NCBI RefSeq assembly: GCF_011038845.1
Contig: NZ_JAAKDW010000007.1
Location: forward strand, 62,001 to 126,000
Length of the DNA: 64,000 nucleotides
From: Enterococcus sp. ZJ1622
GTDB lineage: Bacteria; Bacillota; Bacilli; Lactobacillales; Enterococcaceae
Direction of reading: 5' to 3'
Position 1 is the stretch's first letter. Each line of letters opens with the position of its first letter. Shown here in pieces: positions 7,626-16,181 of this stretch. The position numbers and the translations under genes are program-made. Under the pieces are notes generated by a model, which had not been told where the DNA came from, did no database searches, and worked only from the letters and a program-made list of their open reading frames with translations.

Positions 7626-8309
7626 ATGAAAGTATTGATCGTATTAACGAATGTAGAAAAATATGCGAACATCGATCGTCCTACTGGATTGTGGCTTAGC
7701 GAGCTGACACACTTTTATGACGTACTGGCAAAAAACGGCATCGAAGCAGATTTCGTCAGCCCAAATGGCGGCTATATTCCATTAGAACCTCAAAGCATCT
7801 TGAATATGGATGAAATCGACTGGACCTACTATAAAGACGAAGATTTCCGTAATCGCGCACTGGGCAATACCTTGCGACCTGATGAAGTAAAAGCAGAAGA
7901 CTATGACGCTATCTATTATGCAGGTGGTCATGGAACGATGTGGGATTTCCCGGAAGCTGAGGATCTAGGAACGATTGCTTCTGCGATTTATCGAAACGAC
8001 GGATTGGTCACTGCTGTTTGTCACGGGGTGGTTGGTCTGCTTCCGGTTGTAGATGAAGCTGGTCGTCCCCTTTTAGCTGGTCGGACAGTAACGGGATTCA
8101 GCAATGAAGAAGAAGCCGCAAATGGTACGACAAACGAAGTGCCATTTTTGGCAGAAGATGCGTTGAGAGAAAAAGGAGCAGATTATCAGTCAGGAGCAGC
8201 TTTTGCAGAAATCGTTCGCGTCGATGGTCGCTTGCTCACTGGACAAAACCCGCAATCTGCCCATCAACTAGGCGAAGCGGTTGTCAAAGCATTACGCACG
8301 AATTCGTAA
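7626..8309 (+). CDS. DJ-1/PfpI-family protein (type 1 glutamine amidotransferase-like)
   Basis: A 227-residue member of the DJ-1/PfpI superfamily, larger subgroup related to Hsp31/HchA-type proteins. The nucleophile elbow AVCHGVVGLLP contains the Cys-His pair, and YYAGGHGTMWDFP is the conserved loop opposite it. Related proteins act as glyoxalase III or protein and metabolite repair enzymes for dicarbonyl damage. ATG 7626 is chosen; an upstream ATG at 7602 overlaps the end of the OYE gene. Pairing with an OYE under a MarR regulator suggests a carbonyl/electrophile defence role. A long terminator follows. Confidence 0.85.
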   Translation: MKVLIVLTNVEKYANIDRPTGLWLSELTHFYDVLAKNGIEADFVSPNGGYIPLEPQSILNMDEIDWTYYKDEDFRNRALGNTLRPDEVKAEDYDAIYYAGGHGTMWDFPEAEDLGTIASAIYRNDGLVTAVCHGVVGLLPVVDEAGRPLLAGRTVTGFSNEEEAANGTTNEVPFLAEDALREKGADYQSGAAFAEIVRVDGRLLTGQNPQSAHQLGEAVVKALRTNS

Positions 8310-8340
8310 CGAACTGTAACACCATTACATTCACACACAT

Positions 8341-8414
8341 GCTTATCTCGATGGATCATCTATACTTTACATGAAGTATTGGTATAGATGGATCGTCGAA
8401 GATAAGCTTTTTTT
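8341..8414 (+). terminator. Long terminator hairpin after the DJ-1 gene
   Basis: GCTTATCT...GGATCATCTATAC pairs with GTATAGATGGATCGTCG...AGATAAGC in an interrupted stem of about 24 pairs, followed by a T run. Confidence 0.85.
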
Positions 8415-8470
8415 ATTTCAAAGAGTACATATTTTGAAACATGATACGATAAATGATACCCTTCAAGTAT

Positions 8471-8591
8471 AGAGGTTGTGACAGAAGTGGGCAGCTTCAA
8501 GAAATAAGAAGGAATTTACGAAAATTGCTTCTTAAATTTTTGTGAAATTCCGGCTTATTTTCGAAGAAGCTACTTCTGGAACACCGTTTAT
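8471..8591 (+). repeat. Structured repeat, copy 1 of a tandem
   Basis: Begins AGAGGTTGTGACAGAAG and ends GGAACACCGTTTAT. Inner arms AGAAGT...GCTTC and GAAG...ACTTCT pair across the element. Nearly the same sequence recurs at 58971. Confidence 0.85.
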
Positions 8592-8711
8592 GAGGTTGTG
8601 AGTCTGCCGTTTAACTCTGAGGCACAAGGAACGATTTCAAAAAACAGCTTCTCATGTTTTATGTATATTGTGACTTGTGCCCGAGGAGTTGGAAGGAGAA
8701 CACCGTGAATC
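8592..8711 (+). repeat. Structured repeat, copy 2 of a tandem
   Basis: Begins GAGGTTGTGAGTCTGCC directly after copy 1 and ends GAACACCGTGAATC. The interior differs but keeps paired arms (ACTCTGAGGCACAAG with CTTGTGCCCGAGGAGT). Confidence 0.75.
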
Positions 8712-8712
8712 A

Positions 8713-8790
8713 GAGGTTGTGAAAAAGCTGCTCTGCATCAAGCAGTAAGAACGGTCAGAAAAGCAATTTTTCACATGTTTAGAATATTGA
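8713..8790 (+). repeat. Structured repeat, truncated copy 3 of a tandem
   Basis: Begins GAGGTTGTGAAAAAGCTGC like the copy at 31018 for about 65 bases, then diverges without the terminal GAACACCG block. It abuts the 5' region of the flavoprotein gene. Confidence 0.65.
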
Positions 8791-8841
8791 GGGGTTTTCG
8801 AGATTGGCACTGGCACATTCGTCAAAGAAAGAGGAATTCAA

Positions 8842-10164
8842 ATGAAGATCGTAATCGTCGGCGGATCGTTCGCAGGTATCCATACGGCAATGTTACTACG
8901 AAGATATTGTTCGGACAGCGAGATCATTTTGATCGAAAAGCAAAATGAAATCGGTTATATCCCGAGCGGTTTCAGTCTGTTTCTACAGCATAAGATCACA
9001 GACAAAGAACAGCTGTGCTGGATGACGAAAGAAGAACTAGCAAAGGAATATCATATCGAAGTCTATACTGGTGTGACCGTCACTGGAATCAAAGGGAAAA
9101 AAATCATGTTGGCAAGTACGAAGGATCATGAGGACAATGAGAACAGAGAAACAATGCAATTCGATCGCTTAGTCATAGCGACCGGTTCAAGCCAGAGTTT
9201 CCCGGAACTGTCTCTTTCTGAACTTGATCAGATTTATTCAGTCAAAGCCTCAAGTGAAATGGCAAACCTGCAGCAAAAAATCGAAACTGCCAAAAAAATA
9301 GCTATTATCGGAGCTGGCCAAGTAGGCTTGGACATAGCAGAAGCAGTAATAACTGCTGGAAAAGAAGTCCATCTTTATGAAAGTCGCCGCTCACTTTTGT
9401 TTCGTTACTTTGATGCGGAAATGACTGAAGATTTAGCAAAAGAGATGGAAAAACGAGGGGTCCATTTATTTTTGAAGGAACAAGTTCAAGTGCTGACAGA
9501 ACAAAATGAAGCGTTTCTAGAAACAGAAAAGCGAAAAGAAGCGTACGACCTCATCTTACTTGCCAATCACACACGACCGGATAATCGCATCTGGAAAGAA
9601 CAGCTGAGATTGAATGATGACGGGACGATTTGGGTCGATGATTATTTGCAGACCTCTCAAGAAGATGTCTATGCGATCGGAGATGCGATCCAAGTCACTT
9701 TTCGACCAACGCTAGAAAAAATGTTTGTTTCCTTAGTCAACAATGCGATACGGACAGCTCAAGCAGTAAGTAAAACGATCAGCGGTTTTCCAACGAAAGA
9801 TGTCGGGACCTATCGCCCTGTTGGCAATCAGTGGTTTGGTTATTATTTAGGAAGTGTCGGACTCACAGAAGGCGAAAGTATTTTTTACCCTGGAAAAATC
9901 GAGATCCATGAAATAGAATGCCCTGTATCAGCAGTCAGTCGAAAAACAGTCAAGCTCAAACTATTGTGTGACACGCACCAGCATTTGATCGGTGCTCAGC
10001 TTCAAAGCAAGTCATCCATCTTCCATCTGCTCGATCTGCTGACCATTGCGGTAGAGCATCAGTGGACACTGGCACAGCTAGAGGAGCAGGAGCTATTCTT
10101 CCAGCCAGAATATCGTGTGCCCAAGCTGTGGACAAAGGTGGCGGATTCTGCCAATGAAAATTGA
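8842..10164 (+). CDS. NADH oxidase/peroxidase-like FAD flavoprotein lacking the redox Cys42
   Basis: A 440-residue pyridine-nucleotide-disulfide oxidoreductase of the enterococcal NADH oxidase/NADH peroxidase group. FAD fold at the N terminus (KIVIVGGSFAGIHTAMLL), NADH fold near residues 150-175 (KIAIIGAGQVGLDIAEA), second FAD contact DVYAIGDAI and a C-terminal dimerisation domain. The family active-site motif SFLSCG is here GYIPSG, placing Ser exactly at residue 42 where Nox and Npr carry the Cys-sulfenic acid. It is therefore unlikely to reduce O2 to water or H2O2 by the usual mechanism. It overlaps the following Mga-like gene by 11 bases and lies upstream of glpKOF. Actual electron acceptor unknown. 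Confidence 0.85.
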   Translation: MKIVIVGGSFAGIHTAMLLRRYCSDSEIILIEKQNEIGYIPSGFSLFLQHKITDKEQLCWMTKEELAKEYHIEVYTGVTVTGIKGKKIMLASTKDHEDNENRETMQFDRLVIATGSSQSFPELSLSELDQIYSVKASSEMANLQQKIETAKKIAIIGAGQVGLDIAEAVITAGKEVHLYESRRSLLFRYFDAEMTEDLAKEMEKRGVHLFLKEQVQVLTEQNEAFLETEKRKEAYDLILLANHTRPDNRIWKEQLRLNDDGTIWVDDYLQTSQEDVYAIGDAIQVTFRPTLEKMFVSLVNNAIRTAQAVSKTISGFPTKDVGTYRPVGNQWFGYYLGSVGLTEGESIFYPGKIEIHEIECPVSAVSRKTVKLKLLCDTHQHLIGAQLQSKSSIFHLLDLLTIAVEHQWTLAQLEEQELFFQPEYRVPKLWTKVADSANEN

Positions 10165-11614
10165 AGAACTATTAGAGAAAAAAGAGCAGCTTCAGTTTGT
10201 TATTTTGAGAACACTGGTGATGGAAGGCGGGACACTGCCGATCCCTGAGTTAAGAGACAGAAGCGGCCTCTCAAAGTCCGCTTTTGATCAGTATCTAGAG
10301 GATATCGAATCGATCGGAAGTCGAATGAAACAAACAGTGGCAGTAAGAAGAAATGAGTATCAGGCTGTTTTGGAATTAGGCGATGATATCAGCTTGGATC
10401 AAGTTCTTTTGTTTTTGCTGCAAGAAAGTGTGAAATTCAATCTACTGATTTTTTTATTAGAACACCAGCAAGCATCGATCATCCGATTAGCGACCGCGTT
10501 CAATCTTAGCGAGTCCTCAGTTTTTCGGAAAATCAAAGAGTTGAATCAGCTGTTGAAAGAATTCGGACTGCAGATCAAAAATGGGCAGCTGCATGGTGAG
10601 GAGCTTCAGATCCGCTATTTTTATTATGAATTGTTTCAATTCATTCCCGAAGAGCAGCGACCGCTGTATCTGCAAGAAACGCCAGAAAAAAGACCGCTTT
10701 TCTTGGGATTGGAGCGTGCACTGGAAACCGTTTTTTCTTCGATCAGTATGTCTAGGCTGTCCTGTTGGTTAGGGATCACTAAGAAACGATTGTTATGTGA
10801 AAAAAGCACGTTTGCTTCGTTGAAAGACAAGAAAATGCTCTATCAGACGGATCGTTTATATCAAACAATCGATCCAGTCTTGGTGATGTATCTCAGTCGG
10901 ACGGCAGCTCAGCTGAATGTTTATGAGACATTGATGTTTTACAGCTTCTTTGTATCTTTTTCGATCATGGATGAAGAAACATTCTATCAGTACGATCTGA
11001 CTCGCAGTAAAAAACTCCCTACTGCAGTTCTTGACACATACATTCGAGAGACTATGTTGTGGCACTATCGCCCAAGACGATTGAAGATCGAGGAAGAAAA
11101 AGCAGTGGGCTATCAATTGGCTCAAATCGACAATGAATGGTATTTCTTTTATGGAAAAGTGGAACGATATGATCGAGGGAATCTTTTAAGAAAACAAAAG
11201 CAGATGTTAGGGCGCTCGTTGAGCCGTTTGCTGGATCAACTAAAAGAAACGGCGAGAAGGCAGCTTCCTTCAAAAGCAACAGATGAACGATCTTTCAATG
11301 AACTGATGCTTCGTTACGCTAGTGTTTTGATGATGATCGACTTTTATATCGCAAAGCCAGTAGTAATCGGGATCGATTTGAATACATTACCGATTTATCG
11401 TGTCGCTTTCCAGCAATTTTTGATCGGCGAATTAAAAGGGATCAGCGGGATTGAACTCGAGAATTATGAAGAAGGCAAGGATTATGACCTTGTTATTACG
11501 CTGAATCCACGAAATCAACACGTAAATACGTATTATTTATCTGAATTCGCGTCTAGCTATGACATTGCGCGATTGAAAAAAAGAATCGAAGCCTATAAAA
11601 AAGAAAAGAATTAA
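10154..11614 (+). CDS. Mga-like helix-turn-helix regulator
   Basis: A 486-residue protein with an N-terminal HTH around residues 18-50 (LPIPELRDRSGLSKSAFDQYLEDI), a second Mga-type HTH near residues 90-135 (ASIIRLATAFNLSESSVFRKIKELN) and a long helical region, consistent with Mga/AtxA-type virulence and sugar regulators whose central PRD-like domains sense PTS state. The start ATG 10154 lies inside the end of the flavoprotein gene and GGTGGCGG precedes it, so the two are translationally coupled. A terminator separates it from glpK, 135 bases downstream. Likely regulates glp genes or itself; target not shown by sequence. Confidence 0.8.
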   Translation: MKIEELLEKKEQLQFVILRTLVMEGGTLPIPELRDRSGLSKSAFDQYLEDIESIGSRMKQTVAVRRNEYQAVLELGDDISLDQVLLFLLQESVKFNLLIFLLEHQQASIIRLATAFNLSESSVFRKIKELNQLLKEFGLQIKNGQLHGEELQIRYFYYELFQFIPEEQRPLYLQETPEKRPLFLGLERALETVFSSISMSRLSCWLGITKKRLLCEKSTFASLKDKKMLYQTDRLYQTIDPVLVMYLSRTAAQLNVYETLMFYSFFVSFSIMDEETFYQYDLTRSKKLPTAVLDTYIRETMLWHYRPRRLKIEEEKAVGYQLAQIDNEWYFFYGKVERYDRGNLLRKQKQMLGRSLSRLLDQLKETARRQLPSKATDERSFNELMLRYASVLMMIDFYIAKPVVIGIDLNTLPIYRVAFQQFLIGELKGISGIELENYEEGKDYDLVITLNPRNQHVNTYYLSEFASSYDIARLKKRIEAYKKEKN

Positions 11615-11637
11615 AGCTCCTTTTATCAAAAAATAGA

Positions 11638-11690
11638 AAAACTGTCAAAAAAAAGAAAAATCAAAAAAAATTTGGCAGTTTCTTTTTTTG
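11638..11690 (+). terminator. Terminator between the Mga-like gene and glpK
   Basis: AAACTGTCAAA pairs with TTTGGCAGTTT (one G-U), followed by CTTTTTTTG. Confidence 0.75.
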
Positions 11691-11707
11691 AAAACGGAGT
11701 ATGATAA

Positions 11708-13246
<1,539 letters not shown>

Positions 13247-13261
13247 AGGGAGGGTCAGCAT

Positions 13262-15085
13262 ATGTTTTCAAAAGAAACGAGACAAGAAAGTATAAAGAAA
13301 ATGCAGCAAGAAGAATTGGATCTATTGATCATTGGTGGAGGAATCACAGGTGCCGGTGTCGCACTGCAATCAGCAGCTGCCGGGATCAAAACAGGTTTGA
13401 TCGAAATGCAGGACTTTGCAGAAGGCACTTCTTCACGTTCGACAAAATTAGTTCATGGAGGGATCCGGTATCTCAAAACCTTTGATGTGGAAGTAGTCGC
13501 AGACACTGTAGGCGAACGAGCAGTCGTCCAAAGCATCGCTCCGCACATTCCAAAACCAGACCCAATGCTCTTGCCAATCTACGAAGACGAAGGCGCAACG
13601 ACCTTCAATATGTTCTCTGTCAAAATCGCGATGGATCTTTATGACAAATTGGCAAACGTTACAGGAACGAAGTATGAAAACTACACATTGACCCCTGAAG
13701 AAGTCTTGGAAAGAGAACCTTTTTTGAAAAAAGAAGGGTTGAAAGGCGGAGGCGTGTATCTTGATTTTCGGAACAACGACGCTCGCTTGGTAATCGACAA
13801 CATCAAAAAAGCAGCAGAAGACGGCGCTTATCTAGTAAGCAAAATGAAAGCGGTTGGATTTTTATACGAAGGCGACAAGATCATTGGTGTGAAAGCACGC
13901 GATCTGCTGACAGATGAAGTTATCGAGATCAAAGCGAAACTGGTGATCAATACGAGTGGTCCATGGGTCGACAAAGTGCGCAACTTGAATTTCAAACGGC
14001 CAGTTTCACCAAAAATGCGTCCGACAAAAGGGATCCATCTAGTTGTTGATGCGAAGAAACTGCCAGTTCCTCAGCCCACTTATTTCGATACAGGAAAACA
14101 AGATGGACGTATGGTCTTTGCGATCCCACGCGAGAACAAAACGTATTTCGGAACAACCGATACGGATTATCAAGGCGATTTCACGGATCCGAAAATCACC
14201 CAAGAAGACGTCGATTATCTGTTGGATGTGATCAATCATCGTTACCCAGAAGCCAACATCACCTTAGACGATATCGAAGCAAGCTGGGCAGGATTGCGTC
14301 CTTTGCTGATCGGCAATTCAGGTTCTGACTATAACGGAGGGGACAACGGTTCGATCTCAGACAAAAGTTTCAATAAGGTGATCGAAACGGTGACCGATTT
14401 CAAGGATAACAAAGTTTCTCGGATCGAAGTAGAAGATGTCTTGAATCATCTGGAAAGCAGCCGAGATGAAAAAGCACCTTCATCGATTTCTAGAGGAAGT
14501 TCTTTGGAAAGAGAACCAGATGGCCTACTGACCTTGTCAGGAGGGAAAATCACTGATTACCGAAAAATGGCAGAAGGCGCGATGAAACTGATCCGACAAC
14601 TCTTGGAAGAAGAGTATCAATTGACCTTCAAAGAAATCGATTCGAAAACATATCCTGTTTCTGGCGGGGACTTTGACCCGACAAAACTGGAAGAAACAGT
14701 AGCAGAATTGACGAAAGAAGGAATAGCAGCCGGATTAGACGAAGCAGATGCAGCCTATATCGCTGATTTTTATGGGACAAATGCGAAGAAAATCTTTGAA
14801 CTAGCAAAAGAAATGCAGCCTTATCCAGGACTGAGTCTGGCAGAATCTGCTCGATTGCGTTATGGCTTGGAAGAAGAAATGGTACTGGTGCCAGGTGATT
14901 ATCTGATCCGTCGTACGAATCATCTGCTATTTGAAAGAGATCAGCTTGATGCGATCAAACAGCCTGTGATCGATGCGATCGCCAATTATTTTGGCTGGTC
15001 AGAAGAAGAAAAGACACAAGAAGCCAATCATTTAGAAAAACTGATCGCTGAATCAGATTTACGCGAATTAAAGGAGGAGAAATAG
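13262..15085 (+). CDS. glpO: Alpha-glycerophosphate oxidase (H2O2-forming)
   Basis: A 607-residue FAD enzyme oxidising glycerol 3-phosphate to dihydroxyacetone phosphate with O2, releasing H2O2. N-terminal FAD fold LLIIGGGITGAGVALQSAAAG followed by the family stretch TSSRSTKLVHGGIRYL. The length exceeds GlpD dehydrogenases (about 555) because of an insertion at about residues 355-410 (SSRDEKAPSSISRGSSLERE nearby), a feature of streptococcal and enterococcal GlpO. It begins 15 bases after glpK with GGGAGGG as ribosome site and its TAG is directly followed by the glpF start. Confidence 0.96.
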   Translation: MFSKETRQESIKKMQQEELDLLIIGGGITGAGVALQSAAAGIKTGLIEMQDFAEGTSSRSTKLVHGGIRYLKTFDVEVVADTVGERAVVQSIAPHIPKPDPMLLPIYEDEGATTFNMFSVKIAMDLYDKLANVTGTKYENYTLTPEEVLEREPFLKKEGLKGGGVYLDFRNNDARLVIDNIKKAAEDGAYLVSKMKAVGFLYEGDKIIGVKARDLLTDEVIEIKAKLVINTSGPWVDKVRNLNFKRPVSPKMRPTKGIHLVVDAKKLPVPQPTYFDTGKQDGRMVFAIPRENKTYFGTTDTDYQGDFTDPKITQEDVDYLLDVINHRYPEANITLDDIEASWAGLRPLLIGNSGSDYNGGDNGSISDKSFNKVIETVTDFKDNKVSRIEVEDVLNHLESSRDEKAPSSISRGSSLEREPDGLLTLSGGKITDYRKMAEGAMKLIRQLLEEEYQLTFKEIDSKTYPVSGGDFDPTKLEETVAELTKEGIAAGLDEADAAYIADFYGTNAKKIFELAKEMQPYPGLSLAESARLRYGLEEEMVLVPGDYLIRRTNHLLFERDQLDAIKQPVIDAIANYFGWSEEEKTQEANHLEKLIAESDLRELKEEK

Positions 15086-15802
15086 ATGAGTGGAGAGATG
15101 ACCCAAATCATGGGGGAGTTTATCGGAACACTGATCCTTGTATTACTAGGGGATGGCGTTTGTGCAGCAGTCAATCTGAACAAAAGTAAAGCACAAGCTT
15201 CTGGTTGGATCGTTATTGCGTTTGGTTGGGGATTAGCTGTAACGATGGCTGTCTATATTTCAGGATTTATGGGACCGGCACATTTGAACCCGGCAGTTTC
15301 ACTAGCCATGGCGATGACAGGTGCGATCGGCTGGAATCTGGTCATTCCTTTTATTATCGCGCAGCTAGTAGGCGCATTCTTGGGTGCATTCCTCGTGTGG
15401 CTTTCTTACCTGCCTCACTGGAGTGCAACTGAAAATCAAGATGCGATTTTAGGAACTTTTGCAACAGGACCTGCTATTCGAAATTATCCAGCGAACGTGA
15501 TCACTGAATTGATTGGTACATTTGTCTTAGTGCTTGGTCTATTGGCATTTGGACAAAACCAATTTGCGCCAGGAACGAACGTCTTTGCTGTCGGCGGACT
15601 GATCTTAGCTATTGGTCTTTCACTTGGTGGACCGACTGGATATGCAATCAATCCAGCCCGAGACTTTGGACCACGTTTAGCACATGCGGTATTACCGATC
15701 GCTAACAAAGGCACTTCTGACTGGGCTTACTCATGGGTGCCGATCGTAGGACCTATGATCGGTGCGATCGTAGCAGTTGGCGTATACTCTTTGATGGTTT
15801 GA
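15086..15802 (+). CDS. glpF: Glycerol facilitator (aquaglyceroporin)
   Basis: A 238-residue six-helix channel of the MIP family. Both pore signatures are present: HLNPAVS in the first half and AINPARDFGPR in the second, the latter with the Asp after NPAR that marks glycerol facilitators rather than strict water channels. The start ATG directly abuts the glpO stop, with AAGGAGGA inside the end of glpO, so translation is coupled. Terminator follows at 15835. Confidence 0.96.
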   Translation: MSGEMTQIMGEFIGTLILVLLGDGVCAAVNLNKSKAQASGWIVIAFGWGLAVTMAVYISGFMGPAHLNPAVSLAMAMTGAIGWNLVIPFIIAQLVGAFLGAFLVWLSYLPHWSATENQDAILGTFATGPAIRNYPANVITELIGTFVLVLGLLAFGQNQFAPGTNVFAVGGLILAIGLSLGGPTGYAINPARDFGPRLAHAVLPIANKGTSDWAYSWVPIVGPMIGAIVAVGVYSLMV

Positions 15803-15834
15803 GGTTTTCGATAGATAAGTGAGAAAAAACAAGA

Positions 15835-15875
15835 CAGGCTTTTTGGATCGTTCATGGTCCGAGAAGCCTTTTTTG
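15835..15875 (+). terminator. Terminator of the glpKOF operon
   Basis: AGGCTTTTTGGATC pairs imperfectly with GGTCCGAGAAGCCT and runs into six T. Confidence 0.8.
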
Positions 15876-15892
15876 ATCAGTGATTGCCGTGT

Positions 15893-15921
15893 TTGACATC
15901 CCGAAAGCATCTTGCTATAGT
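15893..15921 (+). promoter_or_regulatory. Strong promoter of the MutS2-like gene
   Basis: TTGACA (15893-15898), exactly 17 bases, TATAGT (15916-15921) with an extended TG. Predicted start near 15928 gives a leader of about 254 bases before the ATG. Confidence 0.85.
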
Positions 15922-15967
15922 AAGATTGAAAATAAATAAAACCTAGAATAAAGAATGGGGAATTTTT

Positions 15968-15988
15968 GTGAGTGTAGCAGGTAACTAA
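15968..15988 (+). CDS. Six-codon leader peptide (MSVAGN) of an attenuator
   Basis: GTG AGT GTA GCA GGT AAC TAA, preceded by GGGG at 15957-15960 with a 7-base spacing, a well formed initiation region. It sits about 40 bases after the predicted transcription start and about 90 bases ahead of an intrinsic terminator, the arrangement of ribosome-sensing attenuators that control antibiotic-resistance genes such as ABC-F and Erm-type genes in Firmicutes. Role inferred: ribosome stalling at this peptide would alter folding of the hairpins downstream. Not long enough for homology evidence. Confidence 0.55.
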   Translation: MSVAGN

Positions 15989-16004
15989 TTCAGTAAGTAG
16001 AATA

Positions 16005-16033
16005 ACCAGTGAACCTATCGAGGTTTATTTGGT
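16005..16033 (+). promoter_or_regulatory. Leader hairpin between the uORF and the terminator
   Basis: ACCAGTGAACCT, loop ATCG, AGGTTTATTTGGT: stem of about 10 pairs. Downstream GATACCTGTC (16046-16055) is an exact reverse complement of GACAGGTATC (16151-16160), offering a competing long-range fold around the terminator. Confidence 0.5.
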
Positions 16034-16079
16034 GTGCTTATGAATGATACCTGTCAGTCCACGATATCTCTGTATTTTC

Positions 16080-16120
16080 AAGGGCGGGACATGTCTTTTT
16101 GAGCTGTGTCCGGTCCTTTT
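16080..16120 (+). terminator. Intrinsic terminator inside the leader (attenuator)
   Basis: AAGGGCGGGACA (16080-16091) pairs with TGTCCGGTCCTT (16107-16118), 12 positions with one mismatch and one G-U, followed by TTTT. It lies 62 bases upstream of the MutS2-like start, so read-through is needed for expression. Confidence 0.6.
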
Positions 16121-16181
16121 AGCGTTTTCTAGGCCTTATTTATTTGAAAAGACAGGTATCTCTTCAGGAAAAGGAGAGAAT

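Noticed and set aside
8471-8790. CRISPR array
   Set aside because: The units are about 120 bases, share only their ends and have no regular short repeat-spacer pattern; no cas genes are in the window.
15913-16160. T-box or metabolite riboswitch in the MutS2-like leader
   Set aside because: No GGGTGGTACCGCG-type T-box and no recognisable riboswitch core; the uORF plus terminator fits translation-dependent attenuation better.
16044-16181. N-terminal extension of the MutS2-like protein from an ATG at 16044
   Set aside because: It would run through the attenuator and terminator; ATG 16182 has the ribosome site.
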